Source of the DNA: VYFG01 sp965248685
Lineage (GTDB): Bacteria; Pseudomonadota; Gammaproteobacteria; Arenicellales; Poriferihabitantaceae
Direction of reading: 5' to 3'
DNA: 64,000 nt
NCBI GenBank assembly: GCA_965248685.1
Contig: CBDFKC010000003.1
Span: 2,976,001-3,040,000 of the forward strand
Part shown: piece after piece, positions 34,695 to 43,915 of the stretch
Position numbering within the stretch: the first letter of the stretch is position 1
How the letters are laid out: the number at the start of each line of letters is the position of its first letter
Notes under the pieces: generated by a model
What the model was told of the DNA's origin: nothing
Seen by the model: only the letters and a program-made list of their open reading frames with translations
Database searches by the model: none
Program-made: the position numbers and the translations under genes

Positions 34695-35959
34695 GCTGTC
34701 ACCCGGTTATCATTGGTTTGAGATTCCAGAATTCCCCAGACGACGGCATCAAGGCCATTGTCATATCCGTGTCGGTTGAATTTCAGATTGATCGACTCAG
34801 CGATAGTAATCTCCGCTGTGCGCTCATCCGTTGCGATAACCACTTCCTGCCTTGGCACACTAAACAACGACCAGTAGTAAAGTCGAGCAGAGACCGCATC
34901 TGCATTCGATTGGATGCTGGTCTCGATAGTCTTACTTTTAGATTTTGGGTGCGCTGTCTTGATCGAAGCTAACTCCTGGGAGGAGTACTTCCACTTTCCC
35001 GATCCGTAGGCACCGTATTTAAATTCAAGCTTCCAGATCGGCTCGATCTTGCGAACGTCTGGCTTGTCTAATATATGGTTACCATTTATTTGTAATCCGC
35101 CGCCTACTGGTTCTGCCAGACGCCGAGCGGTCATGATGCCAGTACGACTCTCGCCATAATCGACCGCCAGGCCAGCCAGCAGGCGATCCAGTGCGCTCTG
35201 ATAGGATTCACGGCCATTGATCAACAATCCCATTCCCCAGGGACACAGCGCATCCAGCGCGGCCCAGGCCACGGTATCGATCTCAGCGATGGCATAGGCT
35301 TCGCTTAGCAACTGGACCGCAATCGCGCCAGGAAAGACCCCAGTACCGACCATGTCGGCAGTGACGGATCCCGTTTGTCCCGTGGCAAATGTCACGGTCC
35401 CGGTACCCACTGTTCTCGTCGCGGTCGCGGGAACGTCATCAATATAGACGGTACCAATCGAAACCACCGCATTGCCGATACTGAATATTTTTCCAGCAGC
35501 ATCGGTCTGCGTCAGTGGTACTTGGTTGACCGAACCAAACACACGGCTTTGTGGTTTGCCATCAGCATCGCCGCCACTGAATTCGCCGACAGTAATATTG
35601 TCATCCATGATGGATTGGTTGCCCTCGACCTCGATTCTGAATTCGTCGTCGACCGACTCGCCTGTCATGCTACGACCAGTCAGCAGTGTCGCGAAAGAGA
35701 TCTTGTCATCTAGTGGTTCACCTTGGAGTACAACAACTGATCGTCCCCAGGTATAGTCTGACCAGTGATCAAACTTTCCTTCCAGATTGTTTAGTCTGAC
35801 GTCACCGATAACGGACGGAGAGTACCCATCGAAACTGGCACGCAATTCAAACTCCCAATCGACTAGCTTCGACAGATAGGGATAGATATCGGTATGATAG
35901 TACCCGGTAGAAAGGTGCTGCTCACCATCGGGTGTATCGATATCCGCTAACAAAATCAT
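34685..35959 (-). CDS. Phage tail hub/distal tail protein
   Basis: 424 residues. N-terminal part MILLADIDTPDGEQHLSTGYYHTD continues into a beta-rich region (SRVFGSVNQVPLTQTDAAGK, GTVYIDDVPATATRTVGTGT). The latter half (LNGRESYQ-like INGRESYQSALDRLLAGLAVDYGESRTG) and the C-terminal ITIAESINLKFNRHGYDNG resemble baseplate hub domains of siphophages of the D3112 type. The ATG at 35959 overlaps the tape measure stop (TGA), showing translational coupling. It should sit at the tail tip next to the tape measure. Confidence 0.65.
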   Translation of the reverse strand: MILLADIDTPDGEQHLSTGYYHTDIYPYLSKLVDWEFELRASFDGYSPSVIGDVRLNNLEGKFDHWSDYTWGRSVVVLQGEPLDDKISFATLLTGRSMTGESVDDEFRIEVEGNQSIMDDNITVGEFSGGDADGKPQSRVFGSVNQVPLTQTDAAGKIFSIGNAVVSIGTVYIDDVPATATRTVGTGTVTFATGQTGSVTADMVGTGVFPGAIAVQLLSEAYAIAEIDTVAWAALDALCPWGMGLLINGRESYQSALDRLLAGLAVDYGESRTGIMTARRLAEPVGGGLQINGNHILDKPDVRKIEPIWKLEFKYGAYGSGKWKYSSQELASIKTAHPKSKSKTIETSIQSNADAVSARLYYWSLFSVPRQEVVIATDERTAEITIAESINLKFNRHGYDNGLDAVVWGILESQTNDNRVTAWR

Positions 35960-38900
35960 GTCCCGGTTTTCAATGTTTTTTCGAGCTTCTGGGTCTGACG
36001 AGCACGATCACGCGATTGCTCTTTGCCAGATTGCTTCACGATATCGGTCACTTGAGATCCGCTCACCAATACAGCCTGGCGCACGTTGTCTACACTGCGA
36101 TTGTTACGCTCCATTATTTCCAGCATTCGTGCAAACGGAATGACCTGGCCGGATCCAGAATTGTTTCGGTTCACATTCACCGGAAAACCTTCACGCTTAA
36201 AAAAGCTGGTTATGTTTGCAGGGAAAATAAGTTCTGGACCTTCCTCTGCGAGCTCGTACAATCCGCGCTGGCTAACGAGACCGCCAATCGCCCGATGGTC
36301 GATGAAATCAGAACCGGCAGATGGACTGTAATTGGCTGCAAAGCTATCTGCATTGCGACCTGTTGGTCCTGGAATGCTGGCTATTGCATGTGCGGTGTTC
36401 GCCGCTTCCCGTGCCATTGATTGCAGGCCAACAATGCTGGCCGAGGTAAATCCCTCTAGGCCAGCAGCAGCGGTTTCAGTTGCCGTAAAGAATCCTTTCG
36501 ATATCCCCTCGGTAACCAGATCAACATTGGTATTGATGGTGCCAAACTTGTTGACAACAAAGGCGGTCATTTTGGCAATATCTTCGGCACTGGCATTTGC
36601 TGCCCAGTCCATCGATGCCGCCATGTCCTGGCTGGTGATTCCCGACGCCGCAGCGAGACCTTGTAGACCAACAATGCTTTGTGAGGTAAATCCTATGAGA
36701 CCATTTTTCGATACCTCGGCAGCGGTTATCACGCCGTCAGCGAGGGCGGCAGATACGCCAGCAGATGTGGTTTCCAACGTGCCGAAATTATCAACGACAA
36801 ATGCAGTCATTTCCGCCATATCAGCAGAGGATGCATTCGCCGACCACTTGATCGACGCCGCCATCTCCTTGCCAGTTTTCTCGGCTACAGCAGCAAGCTC
36901 TAATCGCTTATCAACATCACGATCAGTGGAAGCGATTGTCGCGTCAGCCTGCGCCAGGATCTCCTGATGCACCGTACCGTGGGCGGCACCAAATAATTCG
37001 ACGACCTCTCTGGCTTCGGTTGCGCCTTTCGTTATCTCTGCGTAATAAGCACCGAGGCCGTTATCAAAAACATCACCAATCTGAGCACCGCTTCCGCGAA
37101 TGGCATCAAACATTGGATCATCTTGAGAAGAACCGATACCGAAATCCCGAGTGGCAATATTGCTAAAGAAATCATCCCGCCTTCGCGCTCTCGCTTCCGC
37201 GTTTTTCTTCTTATTCCTCTTGAAATTTCTGTTCATTAAATACGCTGCAACAGCCACTACAACTCCACCGGCTGCACCACCAGATACCCCGCCACCGCCT
37301 GTCCCGCCTCCTACAGCGGAACCAGAACCGCCGAATGCCTCCAATGCTCCAGCGGATCCATTGAAGTTAATCGCGTTTGCACCGACAGCACCGCCTCCCG
37401 ACAACCCCGCACCGCCTCCTGACAGTCCAGTTGAAGTGGAAGATCCTGGGAGAGCCAATCCCTGCGTCGTAGCGCCAGGAGCTGCGCCGCCACCATAATT
37501 CCCAACAGGCGTAGAGCTGCTTGGACCAAACGCACCTTGAAATCCTCGATATGCCTGATTCCCGTAATATGCGGTTCCAGCGTATCCCAGCGCCCTATCG
37601 GTCGAGTTGTCGGCATCCTGGGCATACTGAAAACTTCCAACCGCTGCTGCGGCGCTACCAGTCGCGCCAATTGCTTGCCCACCTCTAGTGTTGTTAGCAC
37701 CCTGACCTGAGAAACTAAATCCACCGCCGTTTCCTGAATTGCCGCCAAACTGAACACCATTAAATTCAGTACCAAATATTTTGCTTGCCGCCCACGCTGC
37801 TGCGACATCAGCTATCAATCGAATAATTGCGTCAAGGAACGTCTTGGCAAAATCCTTCACACCAAATTTACCGTCCTTAAAAAACTGATTTAGCTGATCA
37901 CCGAGGGCCGATTGAAAAGTTTCGCCCATCGTTTTAAAAACATCAATCGACTTATCAGATTCTTTATTCAGATCCTTAAGGGCATCTTCAGAATCCTTTA
38001 TGCTCGATTCCCAGTCAGCTAAAATGATGTCGTCTATTTTTTCTTGTATGCCACCAAGACTCTTGGCCAACAAATCGGCACTGATCACTCCATCGTTATG
38101 GGCTTTGATCATTTCCCGTGTTTCTTCTTCGAGTTTCTCAATTGCCGTTAAAGTTTTTTGTCTGATGGTTTCTGCATAATCCCGCTGAGCCTGGTCAGCT
38201 TTTACCAAGGCATCCCACTCATTTTTATACTGAGCTGCCAGGGCTTTCGCTTCCTTGGTGGACTTTGCTCGAGATTCAGTTAAACCGTCAGCGCCCTTAG
38301 CTGCGGCCTCCATTCCTTTGGTCAATTCATCAAGTGCACTTGCTTCATTGCGAGCGAAAATGGCGGATAGGTTAGATGATTCGGCAGCAGCAATCGTCGC
38401 CTCTGTCGCTTTGATCGTGGCATCACGTTCCTTCAGCGCCATTTCAATCACAGTTTCTGCTTCGCTGACACGCTTGGCAGTCGTGGTCTCGATCAGGACA
38501 ATTTTTTGATCCAGCCTGCGGACTTCATCGTTATAGACCGTGGCTGTTGCTTCCATTTCCGCCCGGACTTTTTCCTCTCCAGTCGCAAGCAACCTTAGGC
38601 TATTTGTGGCAGCGGTCACAGACGCGCCCCAGCTGGCTGGGATTCCAGGGATACTCGCCAGGGCGGAACCAATACTGGCAAGTGCCGTAACGAATTTCTC
38701 GATGATGAAATCAACGGCAATCGCCGAGCCGAGTTTGATGTGCTCCCAGGCCATCTCACCAGCACGTTGAATACCTTCCCAAAAAAGAGCGAGCTGCGGT
38801 TCCAATTGTTGGAACGCACCATAAATTTGGACCGCTGCTTTATCCGTTTCGCCGATGAGAATCATCATCGCCGCTTTGCCGTTGGCAGAGAAATTCAGAA

Positions 38901-40014
38901 AGCTGTCTCCGATGAACTTAAAATAACGAGCCCACCCTTCACCAGCTTTAATCTTCTCACCCGTTACGAACTCCATAACGGGGGTGACAACATTCACTCC
39001 CCACCAGCTGACAAATGCTTCACCAATGCCACCAATCACCCTGAACGCTTCTTTGAACATGGTTACCCATTGTCCAAAGATCGCATCAAGCCAGGCGCCT
39101 GCCAGGCCCGATTTGACCGCCGTCTTTATATTGGCAACCCAGCCAATCACAGATATCAGGCCATTCTCGAGTGCGTTGGTCAATCCCTTATCGCCTAGTG
39201 ACCTCCAAACACCCTGCACCTGGTCGCGCAAATTACTCAGCAGTCCGGGAAGCCGGTTCATCTGCTCTTCCATCGCACCGGCAAATTGCGTTTTACCAAT
39301 GTTCTCAAGGTAACCGACAATGGATGCAGAGTCTTTACGCACAATCGTGGTCAATCCCTGGAACGTAAATGCAACCTGGTCGCCTTGTGTTTTGGATTTA
39401 ATACCGAATTCTTTGAGACGCTCAAATTCCCCAGTCGAAGCATCAGCGACTGCTTCAATCATGTCGTTGAGAGACTTGCCCATTGATACCGCGGTATTGC
39501 CAAAGGAATTCAGGCGAGACTCAGTCGGGCGGATGCCCAGGTTATTCAGTTTGACGAATGCCTGAACACTCTGGTCCAGGGTAAACGGCGTACGGGAAGC
39601 AAATTTTTCGATCTCGGTAAATGCAAGCGTTGCGCTTTCCTTAACGCCTTTGAATACCGTGGTAAGTTGACCTTTAAATTTCTCGTACTCAATAACCGTA
39701 TTTGTCAGATCACGTGTGACAACCGCAGCGAGCAGAGCAACGAATGCACCCTTTAATGAGACTACCGAAGACTTGAGAGATTTAAATCGACTGGTTGAAT
39801 TCTCTGCTTCGTTGTTCATCGACTTGAGTGAACGTTTAAACCTCGAACCACCCGTCGCACCCTGGTCTAATCCTTTCCCTGCATCACGTCCAGCTCTGGA
39901 TGTATTCTTGAGAGATTTGTTGGCCTTAACAACCTCCTTATCGAGCACACGGACCTCACCAATGGCGTTGCCGTGCAGGTCAACAACTAGCGCGGTGCGA
40001 ATAGTACCGTTCAC
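35956..40014 (-). CDS. Phage tail tape measure protein
   Basis: 1352 residues, the longest gene of the window and the ruler for tail length. It begins with a basic, coiled region and a hydrophobic helix (GAFVALLAAVVTRDL), then the tape measure core (KFKGQLTTVFKG, FTEIEKFASRTPFTLDQSVQAFVKL, GKSLNDMIEAVADASTGEFERLKEFGI). A long coiled coil follows (about 480-690), then a Gly-rich linker (about 755-930). Near residues 1055-1210 are two tandem units of about 77 residues (MTAFVVDNFGTLET / MTAFVVNKFGTINT; GFTSQSIVGLQ / GFTSASIVGLQ). GLYELAEEGPELIFP near the end is common to tape measures. The start is GTG 40014, 9 bases after the chaperone fusion stop. Confidence 0.88.
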   Translation of the reverse strand: MNGTIRTALVVDLHGNAIGEVRVLDKEVVKANKSLKNTSRAGRDAGKGLDQGATGGSRFKRSLKSMNNEAENSTSRFKSLKSSVVSLKGAFVALLAAVVTRDLTNTVIEYEKFKGQLTTVFKGVKESATLAFTEIEKFASRTPFTLDQSVQAFVKLNNLGIRPTESRLNSFGNTAVSMGKSLNDMIEAVADASTGEFERLKEFGIKSKTQGDQVAFTFQGLTTIVRKDSASIVGYLENIGKTQFAGAMEEQMNRLPGLLSNLRDQVQGVWRSLGDKGLTNALENGLISVIGWVANIKTAVKSGLAGAWLDAIFGQWVTMFKEAFRVIGGIGEAFVSWWGVNVVTPVMEFVTGEKIKAGEGWARYFKFIGDSFLNFSANGKAAMMILIGETDKAAVQIYGAFQQLEPQLALFWEGIQRAGEMAWEHIKLGSAIAVDFIIEKFVTALASIGSALASIPGIPASWGASVTAATNSLRLLATGEEKVRAEMEATATVYNDEVRRLDQKIVLIETTTAKRVSEAETVIEMALKERDATIKATEATIAAAESSNLSAIFARNEASALDELTKGMEAAAKGADGLTESRAKSTKEAKALAAQYKNEWDALVKADQAQRDYAETIRQKTLTAIEKLEEETREMIKAHNDGVISADLLAKSLGGIQEKIDDIILADWESSIKDSEDALKDLNKESDKSIDVFKTMGETFQSALGDQLNQFFKDGKFGVKDFAKTFLDAIIRLIADVAAAWAASKIFGTEFNGVQFGGNSGNGGGFSFSGQGANNTRGGQAIGATGSAAAAVGSFQYAQDADNSTDRALGYAGTAYYGNQAYRGFQGAFGPSSSTPVGNYGGGAAPGATTQGLALPGSSTSTGLSGGGAGLSGGGAVGANAINFNGSAGALEAFGGSGSAVGGGTGGGGVSGGAAGGVVVAVAAYLMNRNFKRNKKKNAEARARRRDDFFSNIATRDFGIGSSQDDPMFDAIRGSGAQIGDVFDNGLGAYYAEITKGATEAREVVELFGAAHGTVHQEILAQADATIASTDRDVDKRLELAAVAEKTGKEMAASIKWSANASSADMAEMTAFVVDNFGTLETTSAGVSAALADGVITAAEVSKNGLIGFTSQSIVGLQGLAAASGITSQDMAASMDWAANASAEDIAKMTAFVVNKFGTINTNVDLVTEGISKGFFTATETAAAGLEGFTSASIVGLQSMAREAANTAHAIASIPGPTGRNADSFAANYSPSAGSDFIDHRAIGGLVSQRGLYELAEEGPELIFPANITSFFKREGFPVNVNRNNSGSGQVIPFARMLEIMERNNRSVDNVRQAVLVSGSQVTDIVKQSGKEQSRDRARQTQKLEKTLKTGT

Positions 40015-40023
40015 TTGCAGACT

Positions 40024-40847
40024 TCAGCGCGTTGGTGGCCGTTGTTTAGGTGCGCGGTCATGGATCTCATTCAACTCCCGGAGGTACGCAGCTTCCAGCA
40101 CCTGGTATTGACTGAACATAATGAGATCCGTAGACGGATGCTTGATGAGATCTGGTTCGGCTTTGTGCAGATCGAGCAGACGCCAAAAAAGATTTCCTTT
40201 TAGTCCAGTGGCATGACCGCTGAATGAATACTCCACGTACCGGCAGACCTTGCAGAAAATGATCAACACGTCCCAATTCACCGGAAAGATTCTCAGGCGT
40301 TTCGGTGTGACGTTGTATGTTGAATTTGTCCACGTTTTTCTGGCTTCTTTATTGAGACCGAATCGCTTTAATTGTTGATCTAGGGTTAATGCGTTCGATT
40401 GCTTTCCTTTATCGGGTTTCTTGGCGTGTGTGGTTGATCGCTCAAATGCCTGGGCAGCAAGGACTTTTGCTGCCCGCTCTAGTTTTTTGTGCGACGGTCT
40501 TTTTTGCCTCGGGTCTTGCCACCGCTATTCCGCGCAAGAACCGCATCGATACAACCTCTACGAAACCACATTTTATTGAGCAGCTTGAGGAAACGCTCCT
40601 CGGAGTACTCAACAGGTTCACCTTTAGGATCGTTGATGCCTTTCCAGTTCTTTGTCTTAGCAATCAACAGATCAATATCGTCCTGATCGTCGTCGCTCAA
40701 CGATTCAATATCGTTCGTTGATATCTCCTCTATTTCCAAGGAAATATGGAACTGCTTAGTGACACTTCCGGTGGGCATGCTGAGTGCCACCTTGGTCCAA
40801 AAGGTATGCGGTTTTTCTTCAGTTTCGTCGTATACAAAGTCAGTCAT
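40024..40847 (-). CDS. Tail assembly chaperone, -1 frameshift product (G-T type, 274 aa)
   Basis: The frame entered by slipping back one base at 40482-40488 stays open to a stop at 40024. It adds about 152 residues (starting LERAAKVLAAQAFERST, with LTLDQQLKRFGLNKEARK and VNWDVLIIFCKVCRYVEY) to the 122-residue short form. This mirrors lambda gpG/gpGT, in which the minor fused form bridges the tail tube and tape measure proteins. The gene lies exactly between tail tube and tape measure genes. A GTG at 40281 could start a separate short product but has no good ribosome binding site. Confidence 0.75.
40452..40488 (-). promoter_or_regulatory. Programmed -1 frameshift signal (slippery site plus hairpin)
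   Basis: Minus strand, in the short chaperone frame: ACA AAA AAC TAG, containing the heptamer A-AAA-AAC (40488-40482). Six bases later a perfect nine-pair hairpin follows: GGGCAGCAA, loop AAGTCC, TTGCTGCCC (40475-40452). Spacing and stem strength match known -1 signals. Confidence 0.82.
40479..40847 (-). CDS. Tail assembly chaperone, short form (G type, 122 aa)
   Basis: 122 residues starting MTDFVYDETEEKPHTFWTKV and ending in a basic tail (GGKTRGKKDRRTKN). It is rich in acidic residues (ISTNDIESLSDDDQDDIDLL). Small acidic proteins between the tail tube and tape measure genes are tail assembly chaperones. The last three sense codons hold the slippery heptamer, and the stop is TAG at 40479-40481. 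Confidence 0.7.
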   Translation of the reverse strand: MTDFVYDETEEKPHTFWTKVALSMPTGSVTKQFHISLEIEEISTNDIESLSDDDQDDIDLLIAKTKNWKGINDPKGEPVEYSEERFLKLLNKMWFRRGCIDAVLARNSGGKTRGKKDRRTKN

Positions 40848-40900
40848 GGTATTGGCCTATTTTAGAAATTATGTGTTAATGAGAAATGTGATGGTGCCGA

Positions 40901-41851
40901 TTAGCTCCAGACGAAGTCGTAATCCGGCTCAACAGCACCCACTATTGGATTGAGTGCCATCGTCAATCCCTTGTCACCTTCGATGTCGGGACTCTCCATG
41001 CTGTTTAGTTTGATCTGGCATGCGGGCATCCGAAAAACCACAGTGTCTCCAGCGGTAGCACCGAGTTGGAGCGTGAATGGTCCAAGTGTTCGAGCGGCGG
41101 CAATTTGGTAGAAATCCTTGATCGTCAAATTCGGTGCGGCGATGGTGATCTGTGACGTTGGCAATCGGTTGTTGATGCGCACTTCCTTTTGCCCCGACAC
41201 GTCAATGGGTGCAATGTTGTTGCCACAGTCAAAAGAAAAGTCGTGCATGATGACCGCTTGACCATGTAGTGACGCCGTTAATGTGTCGTATTCAACGGCC
41301 TGGGGCGGGTTCCAATTCACGTAGGCTGGAGTCGTGATTACGCCAGCATTGTCCTCTGGGAGAGCAAATAGTCCAACTATCCGAACCGCCAAATCAAACC
41401 ATCCGCCTTTGTTGGGCTTGATTGTAACGTTGGCTCTACCGCCAACTATTTTCCACGTATCGCGACCGTGCTGGAAGTAAGCGGTTAGTGATGGAATACC
41501 ATCTTGTACCGGCGTATAGGTCACATCGGCGGCTTGCTGATCTTCGGCATGACCAGCGCAACGCATTACCGTGGCAATGCCTGGTAGATTTCCAGCTGCA
41601 CCGGAACCTGCGATGAAACTCGTGCCGGTAATCTCGACAAACTTGCCGACGAAGTGACTCAGGTCATTGCCCCAGTTAGGGTCAACTAGGTCTTCACTGA
41701 TCTCATTCCCGATGAGAGCAATTTTGGCATCGCGCAGTTTCAGCGCATCGCCAGCGGCAGGAGTGACTTCTTGTCCATATGCGACAGTCTCTTCAGCGAC
41801 CAGGACCGCCATTTGGGCATAACTTTGTACAACATATTCAGGATTAGGCAT
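40901..41851 (-). CDS. Phage tail tube protein
   Basis: 316 residues. It starts MPNPEYVVQSYAQMAVLVAEE and is largely beta-structured (FVEITGTSFIAGSGAAGNLPG, TLTASLHGQAVIMHDFSFDCGN, KEVRINNRLPTSQITIAAPN). The segment around residues 205-260, with the base-like DVSGQKEVRINNR, matches tail tube proteins of non-contractile Mu-like phages, and no tail sheath gene is adjacent. It forms the tail tube and lies just upstream of the chaperone and tape measure genes. Confidence 0.75.
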   Translation of the reverse strand: MPNPEYVVQSYAQMAVLVAEETVAYGQEVTPAAGDALKLRDAKIALIGNEISEDLVDPNWGNDLSHFVGKFVEITGTSFIAGSGAAGNLPGIATVMRCAGHAEDQQAADVTYTPVQDGIPSLTAYFQHGRDTWKIVGGRANVTIKPNKGGWFDLAVRIVGLFALPEDNAGVITTPAYVNWNPPQAVEYDTLTASLHGQAVIMHDFSFDCGNNIAPIDVSGQKEVRINNRLPTSQITIAAPNLTIKDFYQIAAARTLGPFTLQLGATAGDTVVFRMPACQIKLNSMESPDIEGDKGLTMALNPIVGAVEPDYDFVWS

Positions 41852-41853
41852 TA

Positions 41854-42093
41854 CTATTCTCCGGTCGTGTCAGTGGGTTTGCCTGACGGGTTATCATTCG
41901 TTTCAGCCTTGCCTTTTTTATCAGCTGCTGCTTTCTTTTCATCTGCTGCTCTCTTGTCAGCTGCTGCTTTAGCATCGGCTTTGTCTTTCTCTGACTTTTG
42001 CGCGGCAAGGTGATTTTTGATGCTCTCTTCATTTCGCTCCAAGGGAGCTCCACCGGGTAAAGTGATTGTTCGTTTGTAGGTGCGTCGGGTCAT
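41854..42093 (-). CDS. Small lysine/alanine-rich phage protein, gp38-like
   Basis: 79 residues. A short ordered N-terminus (TYKRTITLPGGAPLERNEESI) is followed by a highly charged helical KKAAADKK-rich tail. The size, position between tail terminator and tail tube genes, and ITLPGG-type start resemble gp38-like small proteins of Mu-like phages. The function of that family is not known. Confidence 0.6.
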   Translation of the reverse strand: MTRRTYKRTITLPGGAPLERNEESIKNHLAAQKSEKDKADAKAAADKRAADEKKAAADKKGKAETNDNPSGKPTDTTGE

Positions 42094-42127
42094 GATGATT
42101 GCCTCTGAAATTTGCTATCAATAATTG

Positions 42128-42568
42128 CTAGTGTTGAGTCATTTGGGTTGCAACGACTTCTTGCCAGACCAACCGATCATCAAGCCACTGGGCTTGTTGA
42201 CCGTCGATCAGACGGAATTTTTCATGGGTTTGGTTTTCAACTATCGGTGTGAATGAACGAACTCCCAGGTGGAGATCTTCCAATACTTCGTCGACCTGGT
42301 CGGATAGTTTTGCGCCGGTAGCGGTATCCCCTGCATGTTTGAATACCAGCAATATGACGAAGCGAATATCAAGCTTCTGTGTATCCTCCGACATATAGGC
42401 GCGGTCTGCTGCGGTGTGCCGCTGACGAAACACATAGGCAGCGGGGGTCTTTGTCAATGGAATTTTCTTTCCAAATACAGCGGTGGCATCGGCAATGCCA
42501 GCCACTTTCCGAATGCTTGGACAGGCGGTAGTAATCTGGTCTATCAATTGTGTTTTTGCCGTGCTCAT
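42128..42568 (-). CDS. Tail terminator-like protein (Mu gp37 type)
   Basis: 146 residues, MSTAKTQLIDQITTACPSIR at the start, then TPAAYVFRQRHTAADR, DIRFVILLVFKHAGD and SDQVDEVLEDLHLGV. The alpha-beta layout and position downstream of gpG and before the tail tube fit the gp37 family thought to complete or join the tail. The start overlaps the gpG stop by 4 bases. Confidence 0.65.
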   Translation of the reverse strand: MSTAKTQLIDQITTACPSIRKVAGIADATAVFGKKIPLTKTPAAYVFRQRHTAADRAYMSEDTQKLDIRFVILLVFKHAGDTATGAKLSDQVDEVLEDLHLGVRSFTPIVENQTHEKFRLIDGQQAQWLDDRLVWQEVVATQMTQH

Positions 42569-42996
42569 GCGGTGGCCTCCAGATAGCTTTCGATGACACC
42601 CTCAATCACGTCCGAGTCCTGATCCGAAATACCGAGGTAGGGGCGCGCATCGATCTTGGTGGCCTTATTACGACCAGCCTGGCCACCGAGTTGGTGGATT
42701 GCAGCGGCAACGAAATTAGAGCCCACTTCGACGCCACTACCACTCGCCAGAAAGGTAATTGAATCACGAAGATTGATTCCAGTATTTACCAAAGGCGTTC
42801 CGCCTCTCCTTACCGGAGTTTGCGCAGCGCCACTCGGCGTGCGACCAGCGTTTAATCGTTCCTGGGTGGATGACTGCAATTCAGATCCAATGTCAGAAAA
42901 CATATCCTTCGGATCCTCTAGGGTTTTCCTAACCTGACCCATGTAACGGGCAATGGGCGAGAGGTCGCCTGAGATACTGATGCGTGCGCCGGTCAT
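42565..42996 (-). CDS. Phage virion morphogenesis protein (Mu gpG family)
   Basis: 143 residues. The family pattern is visible: an N-terminal helix (YMGQVRKTLEDPKDMFSDIGSEL), then GRTPSGAAQTPVRRGGTPLVNTG, LRDSITFLASGSGVEVGSN, and IHQLGGQAG followed by ARPYLGIS. GpG-type proteins act in head-tail joining and tail completion. It overlaps the DUF1320 gene by one base (42996). Confidence 0.82.
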   Translation of the reverse strand: MTGARISISGDLSPIARYMGQVRKTLEDPKDMFSDIGSELQSSTQERLNAGRTPSGAAQTPVRRGGTPLVNTGINLRDSITFLASGSGVEVGSNFVAAAIHQLGGQAGRNKATKIDARPYLGISDQDSDVIEGVIESYLEATA

Positions 42997-43424
42997 TAGT
43001 ATCCCTCCAGGTCAAGGTTGGTAGATCCGTCTCCAGTCTCTACGCGCCCAATGGCCAGGGATGACTCAGATTGATTTTCATCGGGGTTTACAGGAAGTTT
43101 AACTTTGCCAGAGCTGACGGAACTCAGAAAACTGATCGCTGACTTATACCGCAGGTTGACTTCCTCGCTGGCACCGTTGTCCCACAAAAAATATCGTGCG
43201 ATGTCGCAGGCGTAGCGTTTGACAATGTTGGGGGCTTCGCCAGGGATCGGTGTATCGTATCCACCAGGCTTTAAGTAACTATCGACTAACTCACTGGCAT
43301 CGCCGCAAGCTTCGTCGACGCGGACCTCGGTGTCGGTTCCTGTGGGGGAATCAGACAAGAGCAGCTGATCGATTTCTTCTGTTCCGAATCGATCGATCAG
43401 CGCCTGCTTGTCAATATAGCTCAT
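42996..43424 (-). CDS. DUF1320 head-tail connector protein (Mu gp36 type)
   Basis: 142 residues. MSYIDKQALIDRFGTEEIDQL and DEACGDASELVDSYLKPGGYDTP, then VKRYACDIARYFLWD and YKSAISFLSSVSSGKVKLP, are the hallmarks of DUF1320, a helical connector-type protein of Mu-like phages. It starts 26 bases after the gp35-like gene stop and leads into gpG. Confidence 0.85.
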   Translation of the reverse strand: MSYIDKQALIDRFGTEEIDQLLLSDSPTGTDTEVRVDEACGDASELVDSYLKPGGYDTPIPGEAPNIVKRYACDIARYFLWDNGASEEVNLRYKSAISFLSSVSSGKVKLPVNPDENQSESSLAIGRVETGDGSTNLDLEGY

Positions 43425-43450
43425 CTAATTTGAAGGGGACTAGCAAGTCA

Positions 43451-43903
43451 TTATTGGCCAGTCATGCCATCCGAGTCAGCGTTACCATCGGAGTCAGCCG
43501 AGCCATCTCCAAGAATCGGCTGCATGCCGTTCCAGACCAATTCCACATCAGCCGCATCTACATCGGACTTGGTGATCCCTTCAATGGCCTTTACACGCGG
43601 CAAACCAGATTTGGTCCAATGCATTTCGTTGGCTTTATCAGGGTCGCTCTTAAGCAGTGATGTGATCGCCGCATGAATGGCATCTGATTGGGTGGCGAGA
43701 GAGGACGCTTTTGGGCGGCCTCCCTGGCCACCCGCAGCGCTTTCATCATCATCTTCATCGGGAGTTGGTTCAACTGCGCCCTGGCGCTCTAGATCGTCTG
43801 CTTCCTCTTGCGAGTCACATTCAACTGGATCACCCTTGCGCACAATGTTGCCCCGCCGACGCTGATCGCGAGCGGCGGTGCGTGTAATTTTCTCCTCGGA
43901 CAT
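43451..43903 (-). CDS. Mu gp35/HI1506-like phage protein
   Basis: 150 residues. N-terminal RRRGNIVRKGDPVECDSQEEADDL, an acidic Gly-rich linker, then KANEMHWTKSGLPRVKAIEGITKSDVDAADVELVWN, which matches the C-terminal motif of gp35-like proteins (K-S-G-x-P-x-V-x-A-I-E). It lies between the capsid and gp36 genes, as in Mu relatives. The function is unknown; it probably belongs to the head-tail region. Confidence 0.7.
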   Translation of the reverse strand: MSEEKITRTAARDQRRRGNIVRKGDPVECDSQEEADDLERQGAVEPTPDEDDDESAAGGQGGRPKASSLATQSDAIHAAITSLLKSDPDKANEMHWTKSGLPRVKAIEGITKSDVDAADVELVWNGMQPILGDGSADSDGNADSDGMTGQ

Positions 43904-43915
43904 GATTGCCTCCTA

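Noticed and set aside
37151..37498. Pro/Ala-rich frame on the + strand.
   Set aside because: It is the antisense shadow of the Gly-rich linker of the tape measure gene.
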